Shown: positions 23,678 to 33,573, numbered from the stretch's first letter. The stretch is 64,000 nucleotides of DNA from Akkermansiaceae bacterium (GCA_018402445.1 JAGYIT010000017.1:124001-188000), one strand, 5' to 3'. The notes: a model not told the origin generated them from the sequence alone. Translations and numbers: made by a program.

Positions 23678-24943
23678 TTAATCGCGTTTGACCCAGATGT
23701 TGGCGAAGTCGATGGCCTGGCCGTGGTGCTGGAGGCCGATGGGGCCTTCGGCGGGCATCTCATTGAGGGTGGCGTTTTCGATGACGGTTTCACCATTGAG
23801 GGAGATGTTCACGGTCTGACCTTTGACGCTGATCATCATGCGGTTCCACTCGCCGACAGGGCGGTCCGCCTTGCGCTTGGGGGTGCAGGCGGCTTTGACC
23901 TCGGGGCTTTGTTTCGGATCAATGCGGTAGCCGTAGATTTCGCCGGAGCCGCAGGTCCAGTTCCAGAGGTTGATCTGGCTCTTGGTATTGCCGCGCAGGT
24001 AAACGCCGCTGTCGAGTTCTTCAATTTTGGCGGTGACCTTGGTGCCGTCGGGAGCAGTTTCTTGGGTGCCGTCGGGAAGGATGACCGGCTGGTTTTTCAT
24101 CTGGCCGCGTCCGCTCCAGCGCCAGTCGAAGACCATGGTGAAATCCTTAAAGGTTTGTTCTGTCCACAGGTCGTTGGTTTTGCCTTTGGCGCCGGTGTGC
24201 TTAAGGATGCGGTTGGCTACGAACCAGTTGTCCGCGCCGTCGGATTCGTATTTCCAGCCGGTGAGATCACGACCATTGAAGAGTTGTTTGAAACCGGCAG
24301 CTTTGACGCCCGCTTCGTTGGCGGCGGGTGGCACCTCGAGGATGTTGATGTTGCGGAAGGAGGCCTTGTCGCCGTGGCCGAGGAAGGCGATGTGACCAGA
24401 GCGGCGCCTCACGCCTTCGTGTTTTGGATGTTTAGCGGCAAGCTCATCGAGGTTGGCTGTGAGGATTTCCGTGCCGTTGAGAACGACTTTCATTTCGGAT
24501 CCGAGGACAGAAACGCGCTGATTGTTCCACTCGCCCTGCGGTTTGAGTCCTTCCTTTTTCGCGGCGGCGAGGGTGTACATAGATCCATGGAATTGGTAAT
24601 CTTTGAGGTTTTTGTATTTTTCCGCAGAGTTATCCAAAATTTGGAGTTCCATGCCGGTGTAAGCGCCGTCGCCATGGCCGGGGTAATGGATGCCGAGGCC
24701 GTTATTGGTGCCGGGCTCTAGCTTGAAATCGAAATCAAGGATGTAAGAGGAGAAGGTAGCCTCGGTCATGAGGTTCCTGCCCTTGTTTGGTAAGCAGACA
24801 ATGGCTCCGTTCTCAACGGCATATCCCTCGCCTTTCCAGCCGGTGAGATCCTTGCCATTGAAAAGGAGGCGGAAGCTTTCCTTTTCCTGCGCTGGGGAGA
24901 GGGTAGCGAGGGCGAGAAGAGAAATGATGATGGGTGTTTTCAT
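23678..24943 (-). CDS. Secreted protein with two tandem DUF1080 (3-keto-disaccharide hydrolase-like) domains
   Basis: A 421-aa protein with signal peptide MKTPIIISLLALATLSPAQ. The first DUF1080 domain covers about 23-205 (FRLLFNGKDLTGWKGEGYA, then GIHYPGHGDGAYTGMELQIL). The second covers about 215-420 (FKQLFNGRDLTGWKYESDG, LDSGVYLRGNTKSQINLWNW, GPIGLQHHGQAIDFANIWV). These concanavalin-like domains bind or hydrolyse glycans, including 3-keto sugars in characterised relatives. It follows the Gfo/Idh/MocA gene by 7 bp. The operon thus pairs an exported glycan enzyme with a sugar dehydrogenase and a transporter. Confidence 0.88.
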   Translation of the reverse strand: MKTPIIISLLALATLSPAQEKESFRLLFNGKDLTGWKGEGYAVENGAIVCLPNKGRNLMTEATFSSYILDFDFKLEPGTNNGLGIHYPGHGDGAYTGMELQILDNSAEKYKNLKDYQFHGSMYTLAAAKKEGLKPQGEWNNQRVSVLGSEMKVVLNGTEILTANLDELAAKHPKHEGVRRRSGHIAFLGHGDKASFRNINILEVPPAANEAGVKAAGFKQLFNGRDLTGWKYESDGADNWFVANRILKHTGAKGKTNDLWTEQTFKDFTMVFDWRWSGRGQMKNQPVILPDGTQETAPDGTKVTAKIEELDSGVYLRGNTKSQINLWNWTCGSGEIYGYRIDPKQSPEVKAACTPKRKADRPVGEWNRMMISVKGQTVNISLNGETVIENATLNEMPAEGPIGLQHHGQAIDFANIWVKRD

Positions 24944-24950
24944 GGGTGGT

Positions 24951-26027
24951 TCAGAGTTCTACGGTTTTGCCGGTGCGGAAACTTTCGTCGGCGGCTTCGA
25001 CGATGCGCATGGAGGTGATGGCGTCCTCCATGTGGGCGGTGAGGTCGTGGCCGTGGAGGATGGCGTTGAGGAAAAATTCCTGCTCAAGGCGGCAGAGGCC
25101 GTCATGATCCGGCTCGCCGACGAGGGCGATCTCCTCATCATTGTGGATGAATTTCCCGTCGGCCCCGAGCTGGGCGTGGTGGATGAGGATGTTCTGCGTG
25201 CCGGTGTGGGCATCGACGTTCGCGCTCTGGCCGCGCGCGGCGGATTCCCCGGCGATGATCGAGGCGCTGCCTTTCGGGCCGACGACATCTTTCACGAAGA
25301 ACGCGGTCTCGCTCATCATCGGGCCCCAACCAGCCTCGTACCAGCCGACCGAGCCGTCGTCGAAGGTGACCTGGAGGTGGCCGTAGTTGATTTTCCCCTC
25401 GGGCAGCTCGTCGCTGAGCCGCGCGCCGATGCCGGAGACGCGGACGGGTTTCGCGCCGGTCATGCGGCACATGACATCGACGTAATGCACGCCGCAATCG
25501 ACGATGGGGGAAACAGAGGACATCAGTGCGAGGTGGGTTTTCCACTCGGAGCCGGAGGATTGCTGGTTGAGGTTCATGCGCATGACCAGCGGCTTGCCGA
25601 GGCCGCGGGCGATCTCGGTGAAGCGGTTCCAGCTTGGGTGATGGCGCAGGATGTAGCCGATCACGAGCTTGCGGTTCGCAGCCTTGGCGGCCTCGACGAC
25701 CTCGCGAGCCTTCGCGACGGTTTCGGCGAGGGGTTTCTCGATGAACACGTGGCAACCCGCCGCGATGGCCGCGAGGGCATAGGGCGCGTGGGTCTCGATG
25801 TAGGTGGAGATGGAAACGGCGTCGGGTTTCGTGGCGGCGAGGGCTTCGTGAAAATCGGAGAAGCCAGGGTAATCGGAGCCGAACTCCTTGTTTAGCTTGT
25901 CGCGGCCTTCCGGCGAGCGGGTGACGAGGCCACAGATCTCGAAGGCGGGGAGTTGGTGATAGGCGAGGGCGTGGGAGCGGCCCATGTGGCCGGCTCCGAC
26001 GCATAGGATGCGGACGGGTGATGACAT
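24951..26027 (-). CDS. Gfo/Idh/MocA-family oxidoreductase
   Basis: A 358-aa NAD(P)-dependent dehydrogenase. The Rossmann motif is VRILCVGAGHMGRSHALAYH, followed by DAVSISTYIETHAPYALAA and the conserved CHVFIEKPLAETVAKA, whose EKP Lys is catalytic. The second-domain active-site segment is SPIVDCGVHYVDVMCRM, with the Asp and His expected of the family. The substrate is probably a sugar or inositol derivative, inferred from the neighbours: DUF1080 downstream (7 bp) and an MFS transporter upstream (21 bp). Oxidation to a 3-keto sugar would fit the DUF1080 partner. Confidence 0.9.
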   Translation of the reverse strand: MSSPVRILCVGAGHMGRSHALAYHQLPAFEICGLVTRSPEGRDKLNKEFGSDYPGFSDFHEALAATKPDAVSISTYIETHAPYALAAIAAGCHVFIEKPLAETVAKAREVVEAAKAANRKLVIGYILRHHPSWNRFTEIARGLGKPLVMRMNLNQQSSGSEWKTHLALMSSVSPIVDCGVHYVDVMCRMTGAKPVRVSGIGARLSDELPEGKINYGHLQVTFDDGSVGWYEAGWGPMMSETAFFVKDVVGPKGSASIIAGESAARGQSANVDAHTGTQNILIHHAQLGADGKFIHNDEEIALVGEPDHDGLCRLEQEFFLNAILHGHDLTAHMEDAITSMRIVEAADESFRTGKTVEL

Positions 26028-26048
26028 GTGATGATTTGGGTAGATGGA

Positions 26049-27407
26049 TCAGGGGGCGTCTTCGGCTTGGTCGCGGCTGCGATCCCAGAAGGCGAGGAAG
26101 AACAGGATGGCGACCGCCACGGCCATCAGGGCAGGCAGCATCCAGTAGCTTTTCCAGAGATCTGCCGCTTTCGAGATCAGCGCGGAATCGACTCCCTCCG
26201 GCATGTTCACGGCGAACATTTTCCCGAGCTGCTGGCCGAAAGTGAGCGTCTGCTCGCCGCGTTCCGCGCCGATGGCGGTGGCGAGGGCGGCTGCTGGTTC
26301 ACGCACCTCGGAGAGCTGGCGGTCGGCAAACTTAAAGCCGATGAGCATCCCCACGCCCTGCGTGAAAAACACCAACATGCTCTGCACCTGGCCGCGGATT
26401 TCCTTCGGTGCGGCGCGGTCGGCATACATGAAGCCGGTGACGAAAAAGAAATCGTAGCAGATCCCGTGCAGCGCGATGCCCGCAAAGAGCATCCATACAA
26501 TCTGCTCGGAAGCACCGTAGGAGAATAGCAGGTAGCGCAGCACCCACGCGGCCATGCCGATGAGGATCATCCATTTCACGCCAAGCTTCCGGAAGAAGAA
26601 GGGGATCAGCAGCATGAAGAAAATTTCCGACATCTGGCCGATGGTCATGGCGGAGGCAGGCTGCTCAAAGCCCATGTTGTAGAGGAAACCGGAGGTATTC
26701 GCGAAGTAGTAGGCGAGCGGGATACAGACCAGCGTGGAGCAGATAATGAAGACGAGGAAAGCCGGTTTCGTCAGCATTTTGAAAGCGTCGAGCATGAGCA
26801 CGGAGCGGATGTCGAGCGGCTTGCCCGCCAAGGGTGGAGGAGTATGCGGCAGGGTGAAGCAGTAAGCGCCGAGAAGTAGCGAGGCCCCGCCGGCCATCCA
26901 GAAAAGGTTCACGCTGCCGGACCATCCGAGGAAGCCCGCGACAAGCCCGGCCGCGATCCAGCCGATCGTGCCCCAGACGCGGACTTTCGGGAACACCTCG
27001 CTGGGGAGGTTGCTGAAAACGATGGTATTTCCCAGTCCGAGCGTGGGCATGTAGCAGAGCATGTGGCCGAGGAAGAGCCAGAAGACCAGCGTGCCGTTCC
27101 CCGCCGCCACCGCGCCCGGCACCAGCAACATCAACCCGCCGCCGATCAGCAGCAGCACGCCCATGACCTTTTCCGAAGGGAAAAAACGATCCGCAACCAG
27201 CCCGAGGAACAGCGGCGCGATGATCGCCGCAAGCGGCGCAGTGGTGTAGGAATCGCCGATGATGGAAGCGAGGTTGTTCGTGCCTAGGACGAGCCAGAGG
27301 GTGACGAACCACGCCCCCCACACAAAGAACTGGAGGAACATCATCACCGAAAGGCGAGCCGCCATCGCGGAGCCGGCGGAACTAGCGTGGGTGGAGTCGT
27401 TTGACAT
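26049..27407 (-). CDS. MFS transporter, nucleoside:H+ symporter (NupG-like) family
   Basis: A 452-aa membrane protein with about twelve hydrophobic segments. The ATG at 27407 (MSNDSTHASSAGSAMAARL) is chosen over a longer upstream frame that has no family sequence. Landmarks are LSVMMFLQFFVWGAWFVTLW, APLFLGLVADRFFPSEKVMG (the MFS loop motif), VWGTIGWIAAGLVAGFLGW, and GICYDFFFVTGFMYADRAAP. Verrucomicrobia and Planctomycetes use many such NupG-like carriers beside sugar dehydrogenase genes. The likely cargo is a nucleoside or sugar derivative handled by the two genes downstream. Confidence 0.87.
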   Translation of the reverse strand: MSNDSTHASSAGSAMAARLSVMMFLQFFVWGAWFVTLWLVLGTNNLASIIGDSYTTAPLAAIIAPLFLGLVADRFFPSEKVMGVLLLIGGGLMLLVPGAVAAGNGTLVFWLFLGHMLCYMPTLGLGNTIVFSNLPSEVFPKVRVWGTIGWIAAGLVAGFLGWSGSVNLFWMAGGASLLLGAYCFTLPHTPPPLAGKPLDIRSVLMLDAFKMLTKPAFLVFIICSTLVCIPLAYYFANTSGFLYNMGFEQPASAMTIGQMSEIFFMLLIPFFFRKLGVKWMILIGMAAWVLRYLLFSYGASEQIVWMLFAGIALHGICYDFFFVTGFMYADRAAPKEIRGQVQSMLVFFTQGVGMLIGFKFADRQLSEVREPAAALATAIGAERGEQTLTFGQQLGKMFAVNMPEGVDSALISKAADLWKSYWMLPALMAVAVAILFFLAFWDRSRDQAEDAP

Positions 27408-27477
27408 CGCGGCCAGTCCAGACGGATTCCGGGTTAGGGTCAATTTGTTTCGTGGCGGTCGGGAATGCAGCCCGCCT

Positions 27478-27888
27478 TTATTCCGACCAGTCCTCCCAAG
27501 CGCATCCCTCGATCCGCGAGAAATCGCGCGCGTTGAGAGTCGCGACGGTGAGACCATGGCAGACCGCGCAACAAGCGATCAGGAGATCGAGATCGGAAAC
27601 GGGCAGCCCCAGGATTTGCTGCCGCGCTTTCCGCTTTGCGAAGTCCTGCCATACCCGCTCATCGGTCGGTATCATTTCAAGACGGCCGACGAGCAGCTCG
27701 CGGTATCTTTCGTGCCGTTCCTCGCGGCCTTCCAGATGAAGCCCGAACTCCACCTCGGCCACGCTCACCACGGAAATTCCGCAACGTTCATCCCCCGCTT
27801 CACGCCAACGGCTGAGAGCGGTCATCACCGGGCGGCGGCGCAAGGGCTGCGAATAAACCGAGGTGTCGAGCAGATAACCCGTTTTCAT
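27478..27888 (-). CDS. vapC: VapC-type PIN-domain toxin
   Basis: A 136-aa PIN nuclease: YLLDTSVYSQPLRRR carries the first acidic residue, SVAEVEFGLHLEG the second, and VSDLDLLIACCAVCHGLTVATLNARDFSRI the third and fourth with the usual N-x-R-D-F ending. It overlaps the upstream antitoxin by 4 bp. VapC toxins cleave tRNA or rRNA; the target here is unknown. It is distinct from the cassette PIN protein at 156-635. Confidence 0.9.
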   Translation of the reverse strand: MKTGYLLDTSVYSQPLRRRPVMTALSRWREAGDERCGISVVSVAEVEFGLHLEGREERHERYRELLVGRLEMIPTDERVWQDFAKRKARQQILGLPVSDLDLLIACCAVCHGLTVATLNARDFSRIEGCAWEDWSE

Positions 27889-28160
27889 GATTCGCCCAGC
27901 GGATTGGGTTTCGGCAGCGACCGCAGCGAAATCACATCCGGAAAGTCCGGTTCATCCTCGTCGCCGGGGTGGGATTTCTCCCATCGGCTCCACGCGCAGA
28001 GAATATCCTCGCGGTCGGCGATGGTTTCCGATGGCACGGGTGTCACCAGCACCAAAGGCTTGCCCCGCTTGCTTACCATCGTCGGCTGTCCCGTGCGGAT
28101 GACTTCATCGCACAGTGCGGTAAAACGCGTTTTTGCCTCGAAAATGCCCATTGTTTTCAC
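27885..28160 (-). CDS. Phd/YefM-family antitoxin
   Basis: A 91-aa protein: MKTMGIFEAKTRFTALCDEV then GQPTMVSKRGKPLVLVTPV is a complete Phd/YefM N-terminal DNA-binding fold. The C-terminal acidic part (HPGDEDEPDFPDVISLRSL) should wrap the PIN toxin. The ATG lies 2 bp beyond a palindrome (28163-28180) likely bound for autoregulation. The 4-bp overlap with vapC is diagnostic of the pair. Confidence 0.9.
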   Translation of the reverse strand: MKTMGIFEAKTRFTALCDEVIRTGQPTMVSKRGKPLVLVTPVPSETIADREDILCAWSRWEKSHPGDEDEPDFPDVISLRSLPKPNPLGES

Positions 28161-28162
28161 AT

Positions 28163-28180
28163 ACCAACCATATAGTTAGT
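28163..28180. promoter_or_regulatory. Candidate autoregulatory operator of the Phd/VapC pair
   Basis: ACCAACCATATAGTTAGT is an imperfect palindrome (ACCAAC and GTTAGT arms, 5 of 6 matching) directly before the antitoxin start, the usual location for Phd-family self-repression. Confidence 0.45.
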
Positions 28181-28284
28181 TTGTTGCACGGCAAGAGTAA
28201 AATTTTGGCTTCAGCATCAGGCACGCTCCCGCCCCACATCCGCCATTGAAGAAATCCCCGCGCTGGTGATACTTGCGCACGCCC

Positions 28285-29364
28285 ATGTCAAAAACCGCGC
28301 TCCTGTTTCTCCTGCTTTTCGCCCTCCACGCCGAGGCCTCTCCCGCCGAGGCGGAGCGAATCAAACGCGGCTTCGAACTCGCCGCGGAAACCTGGGGACT
28401 GAAGATGAAAATCGCCACTGATCCCGCGGAGCGCGAGAAACTCATGGCAAACCAGCCCGATCCCGCGGCCGCCGCCGACGAGCTTTGGCGGCAGATCGCG
28501 CCTTCGCTCAAGGAGGACTGGACGATCCCCTACGCCGCCTTTTTCCTCGATCTCACCCGCAATCTCACCGTCGCCGGAACCGATGGCAACACCGGCAGCG
28601 CCTTCGCCGAGGAGCGGAAACGCGCCCTCGAAACCTTCGCCGCGAACCATACGGCAAAATCGGGCATCGCTCCATTCTGCATCGCCCTCGCGGAAAGCGG
28701 CGATGCCAAGAGCCTGCCCCTTCTGGAAAAAATCTTCGCGGAAAATCCCGACGAACCCACCAAGGGCATCGCCGCGCTGGGAGCCGCGATGTTGCTCAAA
28801 AACCTCGGCGATGCGCCCGAAGTGATGCAAAAACGCCTCACCTACCTGCGCCAAGCCATCATCCTTGCTGCTGATCAGGCAATCGGCGGCACGAGCGTGG
28901 CGGAAATCGTGGGCGACGAGCTTTACGTGATCAACCACCTCGCCAAAGGCCGCACCGCGCCCGACCTTAGCGGCGCGGATGTCTCCGGGCGAGTGATCCG
29001 GCTTTCCGAGCTGCGCGGAAAAATCGTGGTTCTTCTTTTCTGGGACGCGAAATCCCCGGAGACCGACAAGTTCATCGGCCTGACCAACCAGATGGCCTTG
29101 AAATACGCCGACAAGCCTGTCGCGATCCTCGGCGTCACGCCGGAAGCGCTCGACCGCATCCGCGAACTCCAGGCGCAGGGCGCGATCCGCTGGAACAACC
29201 TCATCGACCCGGCGGACAAGCTCGCCAAGGAATACAGGATCGCTGCACGGCCTGCCGCATTCGTCATCGGCCCGGGCGGGAAGATCGAATACACCGGCCT
29301 GCCGGGTTCGTTCGCGGAGCTGACCGTGGCCGCCCTGCTTGCGGGCGAGGCACCGGAAGAATGA
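28285..29364 (+). CDS. Exported thioredoxin-fold (AhpC/TSA-like) protein lacking the CxxC pair
   Basis: A 359-aa protein with signal peptide (MSKTALLFLLLFALHAEA; ATG 28285). Residues 20-220 form a helical repeat-like region (SLPLLEKIFAENPDEPTKG). The C-terminal 130 residues are TlpA/redoxin-like: APDLSGADVSGRVIRLSELR, then KIVVLLFWDAKSPETDKF and RIAARPAAFVIGPGGKIEY with the cis-Pro. Where TlpA has WC-x-x-C this one has WDAKSPE, so it cannot be a normal disulfide reductase. It may be a folding or binding module. It is a monocistronic unit divergent from the antitoxin. Confidence 0.8.
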   Translation: MSKTALLFLLLFALHAEASPAEAERIKRGFELAAETWGLKMKIATDPAEREKLMANQPDPAAAADELWRQIAPSLKEDWTIPYAAFFLDLTRNLTVAGTDGNTGSAFAEERKRALETFAANHTAKSGIAPFCIALAESGDAKSLPLLEKIFAENPDEPTKGIAALGAAMLLKNLGDAPEVMQKRLTYLRQAIILAADQAIGGTSVAEIVGDELYVINHLAKGRTAPDLSGADVSGRVIRLSELRGKIVVLLFWDAKSPETDKFIGLTNQMALKYADKPVAILGVTPEALDRIRELQAQGAIRWNNLIDPADKLAKEYRIAARPAAFVIGPGGKIEYTGLPGSFAELTVAALLAGEAPEE

Positions 29365-29629
29365 ACCGCGCCGCCATCACCAAGCTCGCCCTCCGCAGCA
29401 CACAGTTCGCGAAATGGGCGCTCACCGTTTAGCTCTTCAGGCTGATTTCCATCGGCGAGCCCTGATCAACCCGCAAGCCCGCACACACCCCGGCGCGGAG
29501 GGATTTTCGGAGAAAATCCGCGAAGGTATCCCGGGCTTCCAGCGTTGAGAGAACGGTAGGAAAAAAGGGACGATCCTGATGGATCGTCCCTTTCAACCTG
29601 AATGAAACTATGAAAACTAAGCCGGAAAA
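29365..29629. other. Intergenic interval; no convincing gene, terminator inside
   Basis: A 23-codon frame begins at 29361 (MNRAAITKLALRSTQFAKWA, TAG stop), too short and unlike any family to call. A GGATTTTC-GGA-GAAAATCC hairpin lies near 29501-29519. The rpmJ terminator is at 29567-29590. Confidence 0.5.
29567..29590 (-). terminator. Intrinsic terminator of rpmJ
   Basis: GGGACGATCC-TGAT-GGATCGTCCC is a perfect 10-bp stem. On the minus strand it is followed by TTTTTT. It lies about 40 bp after the rpmJ stop. Confidence 0.88.
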
Positions 29630-29794
29630 TTATTTCACGCCCTTCTTGGAGAGGCGTGTGCCCTTCGTCGCGCCCTGGCGAGCTTTGAACTTGGGGTTGG
29701 TCTTGCAGATCACGTATTTGGTGCCTTTGCGGCTGACAACCTGGCAGTCAGCATGGCGGCGTTTGGCGGAGGCAAGGGAAGAAAGGACTCTCAT
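29630..29794 (-). CDS. rpmJ: 50S ribosomal protein bL36 (zinc-ligand-poor, extended form)
   Basis: A 54-aa protein ([20 protein letters not shown], then [20 protein letters not shown]). It matches the bL36 type with reduced Zn-ribbon ligands: one Cys in HADCQVV and one in VICKTNP. The [13 protein letters not shown] tail makes it longer than the usual 37-41 residues. The ATG at 29794 is used because a longer frame upstream has no family sequence. It is a single gene with its own terminator, away from the ribosomal operons. Confidence 0.9.
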   Translation of the reverse strand: MRVLSSLASAKRRHADCQVVSRKGTKYVICKTNPKFKARQGATKGTRLSKKGVK

Positions 29795-29985
29795 GGGAGG
29801 AAATTGGTTGGAAGTGAACCGCCAATCTCGGCGGCGGGGCGGGGAAACTAGGAAATCGGACGCGTTTGTAAAGAGATTTCTTCGCAGCGGTATGATTTGT
29901 AGGGAGACAGGGCGTGGGATGGGGAAATCGGCGGACAATTGAGTTCGCGCTTTTATCGGGTAACATTCGCCACGATATTGGCCGC

Positions 29986-32900
29986 ATGACACCCTTCCGC
30001 ACAGCCAACTCCTTCCGGAAATGGTCAACCCTCGCCGCCCTGTTTGCTTGCGCACCCATTTCCTCCGCGCTCACCGATGAGAAGACCGAGGGCACAGCGA
30101 ACCCGGTGCCGATCCCGTCGCTGGAAGACGAGAAGGCCATCCTCTCCACGATCCAATATCCCGAGGGCATAGTGGCGAAGCTTTTCGCACGCGAGCCGGA
30201 CGTGCAAGACCCCACGGCGATCACCTTCGACGATCAGAACCGCCTCTACATCGCGGAGACGCACCGCTTCGAGCGGGGCGTGGAAGATAATCGCCGCAAT
30301 CCCTGGGTGGCGGATGATTACAAGCTCACCACCACCGCCGAGCGGCTGGAGATGTATAAGAAATATGCGGACAAGAAGCCGCTTTCCTACTACACCAAGT
30401 ATTCGGAAAAAATCCGCGTGATCGAGGATCGCGATGGCGACGGCAAAGCCGACCACGCCACCGTTTTCGCGGACGGCTTCAACGATCCGCTCGATGGCAC
30501 GGCCGCCGGGATCCTGGCACTGGATGGGAAAATCTATTTCGCCTGCATCCCGCATGTCTGGCTGTTGGAAGATACGGACGGCGACTTGAAGGCCGACAAG
30601 CGCGAATCCCTCCAGGACGGCTACGGCATTTCCGTGAGTCTCAGCGGGCACGATCTCAACGGCTTCGTCCTCGGCCCCGACAACCGGATCTGGTTCACCA
30701 TCGGCGACCGCGGCTACAACCTGAAGACAAGGGAAGGCCGCCACCTCTATAGCCAATACGAGGGCGCGGTGTTCCGCATGGAGCGCGACGGCAGCGAGCT
30801 TGAGGTGGTGCACACGGGCTTGCGGAATCCCAAGGAAATCGCGTTCGACCGTTACGGGAATTTGTTTTCCGTCGATAACGAAGCGGATATGCAGGACATG
30901 GCCCGCGTGGTGCATGTGGTGGAGGGCGCCCACTCCGGTTGGCAGCGAGGCCACCAGGCGTTCCAGAAATTCACGAACCTCATCTACGGCACCCGCCGTA
31001 ACGACACGAACTGGATGCGGGAGCGCCATTGGGACATGGACAGCCTGTTGCGCCCGGCTGCGATCCTCGCCCCCGCCGGTTGGGTTTCAGCAAAGGTCCC
31101 TCCGGCCTCGCCTACAATCCCGGCACTGGCCTTTCGGAGAAATGGGACAACCATTTCTTCGTCTGCGATTTCGTCGGCGCGAACAGCGCGGTGATCGGTT
31201 TCCGCATGGAACCGGATGGCGCGGGCTTCAAGGTCGAGCGAAAGGAAAACTTTGTTTCCGGAATGCTCCCCACCGACATCGAGTTCGGCTACGACGGCAA
31301 GGCCTACGTCACGGATTACGTCGGGAGCTGGCCCACCCATGGTTTCGGGAATGTCTTCACCTTCGAGGATCCCAAGGAAACCGCCAAGCCGGAGACCAAG
31401 GAGGTGCGTGAGCTTTTCGCCAAAGGAATCAACAAGCTGCCGCCTGCGGAACTCGCAAAACTCCTGCGCCATCCCGATATGCGCGTGAGGCTCCGGGCGC
31501 AGCTTGCCCTCGCGGAGAACACCGCGAACCGCGAGATCCTGCTTTCCGCGACGGGTTCCGGCGAAGCCATCGCCACCCGCCTCCACGGCGTCTGGGGACT
31601 TGGAAATCTCGCCCGCCTGAAAAACGACGGCGAAGCGGCGGAAGCGCTCGTGAAACTTTGCTCCGATACCGATGGAAAAGTCCGCGGTCAGGCGGTGCAA
31701 GCCCTCGGCGATGCCCAATCCAAGGCGGCCTCGGCAGCCGCCATTGCGCTCCTGAAAGACCCCGCTCCCCGCGCCCGCATGTTGGCGGCCATCGCGCTCG
31801 GAAAACTAGGAACCAAGGAACAAGTGCCCGCTCTAATGGCACTGGTGGATGCGAACAACGACACCGACGAATACGTCCGCCACGGCGCGGTTCAAGGCAT
31901 GGTCACCCTCGGCGATGCGGATGCGATTTACGCCTTCGCGAAGCACGAATCCCCCGCCGTGCGCCGCGCCGCCGTGCTCGCCTTCCGCCGCATGCAAGAC
32001 GCCCGCATCGGCCATTTCCTCAAGGACGCCGATCTCTCCATCGCAGTGGAAGCCGTCCAAGCCATCAACGACGAAATGATCGAAGGAGCCCGCCCCGCGC
32101 TCGCCGCCGCCACCCACCTATTGGGGAAATCCACATGGGCCGTTGATCAGCGTATCCTCAACGCGATGATCCGCGCCGGGGGCGACGAAAACGTCCGCCG
32201 CCTGCTCGCCGTGGCCGCCGACGAATCCCTTTCCGACGACGCCCGCACGGAAGCGCTCTGGCTCGTCGGACGCTTCGACAAGCACCCGCCCACCGATCCC
32301 ACCACGGGCATGTATCGCCCGATCACGGAGGAACGGAGCATCGAGAAATTGCTCCCCGAGATCCGCGCGGCGCTGAAACCCTTGCTGACATCCGCCACGG
32401 ACAACCTGCTCGTGGAAGTCATCGGCGCGGCGGGAAAATTCGGAGTGGAGATCCCGAGGGAGGCGTTGATCGCCCAGCTCACCGGGACGAAGATCCGCGC
32501 CGACGTGCGACTCGCCGCGCTCAAGCGTTTGGAAAAGGAAGCCGCAGAGGATTTCCCGGAAACGCTGGCGAAACTCACGAAAGACCCGGATGCCGGCGTG
32601 CGCGGCGCGGCGCTCGAATCGCTCGGCAGGCTCTCACCGAACCGCGCCTTCGGGGTCGCTGCGGAAATCCTTTCCTCCGGCAAACCCGATGACCAGCAGC
32701 GCGCCTACGGACTTCTGGCGAAACTCGATCATCCGCAAGCGGCGGGAATCATACTGGAACGGCTCGAAAACCTCTCCGTCCAACCCGCCGCCGTCCGCCT
32801 CGATATCCTCGAAGCCGCCGCGAAACGCCCCGAAGCCGAACTCAAGGACGCCCTCGCGAAATACGAGGCCGGCATCGACAAAAGCGATCCCCTAGCCGCT

Positions 32901-33341
32901 TTCAACGTGACCCTTGAAGGAGGCAACGTGGACAACGGCAGGCGCATTTTCTACAACCACGGCGCGGCAAACTGTGTGCAGTGCCACAAGGTCGGCGCGC
33001 GCGCGGGCGGCGAGGCCGGCCCTGTTCTCGACGGCCTCGGCCAGCGCCAGGACGCCGCCTACATCCTCGAATCCATCGTCGATCCCAACGCGAAACTCAC
33101 CCCCGGCTACTCCGCCATCGCGCTCACCATGAACGATGGCCGCATCATCGCCGGGATGCTGATGAAGGAAACGGACACCGAAATTGTGATCCGCAACATC
33201 GAGACGAAGGAGGAAACCGTCTGCCTGAAATCCGACATCAAGACCCGCCCCCCCGCCATATCGACCATGCCGCCCATGGGCTTGATCCTTTCGAAAACGG
33301 AAATCCGCGATCTCGTCGCATTCTTGTCCTCGCTGAAGTGA
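29986..33341 (+). pseudogene. Giant PVC protein: dehydrogenase propeller, HEAT repeats, cytochrome c (one frame break)
   Basis: Total coding capacity is about 1,120 residues. There is a signal peptide ([21 protein letters not shown] 29986), then a propeller at about 45-420 (GIVAKLFAREPDVQDPTAIT, EKIRVIEDRDGDGKADHATV, HTGLRNPKEIAFDRYGNLF), HEAT repeats, and a C-terminal haem domain with NCVQCHKVGARAGGEAGPVL and the tail IALTMNDGRIIAGMLMKETD. The frame breaks at about 31092-31094 (PAGWVSA / KGPSGLAYNPGTG); restoring one A in the AAA run repairs it. That suggests a homopolymer error, so the gene may be intact in the organism. It lacks the DUF1080 and LamG parts of the protein at 18631-22850. Confidence 0.8.
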
Positions 33342-33368
33342 GGGTGGAAAGAAATCCCCGCTTGTGGA

Positions 33369-33534
33369 GTGTAATTTTTTAGGTGTTTTTTATACCGCTA
33401 GTCTTTTTCAGAGATTGTCCCCGTAGCCGTTGGTTTGTAGAGTATTGAGCGGCGGTATCTCCCTGCTTCAGATAGGTGAGGTTGCCGACCAGATGGGGTG
33501 TATTTCGCGGCCAAAAACACCGAAAAAATTACAC
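33369..33534. repeat. MITE-like element with 22-bp inverted ends
   Basis: GTGTAATTTTTTAGGTGTTT at 33369 and its near inverse AAACACCGAAAAAATTACAC ending at 33534 form 22-bp arms with two mismatches. Nested ATACCGC/GCGGTAT arms lie inside. The element is about 166 bp, has no open frame and sits between convergent genes. Confidence 0.65.
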
Positions 33535-33573
33535 CCGAGATCAACAATTTTGTCTTCTTTCCCAAAAACAAAA

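Noticed and set aside
26187..26201. TGTTC...GAACA pair resembling a LexA box
   Set aside because: The spacing is N5 and it lies inside the MFS transporter gene, so it is not a likely operator.
29361..29432. 23-codon frame overlapping the redoxin stop
   Set aside because: ATGA-type overlap suggested a coupled gene, but the product is too short and ends at once with TAG.
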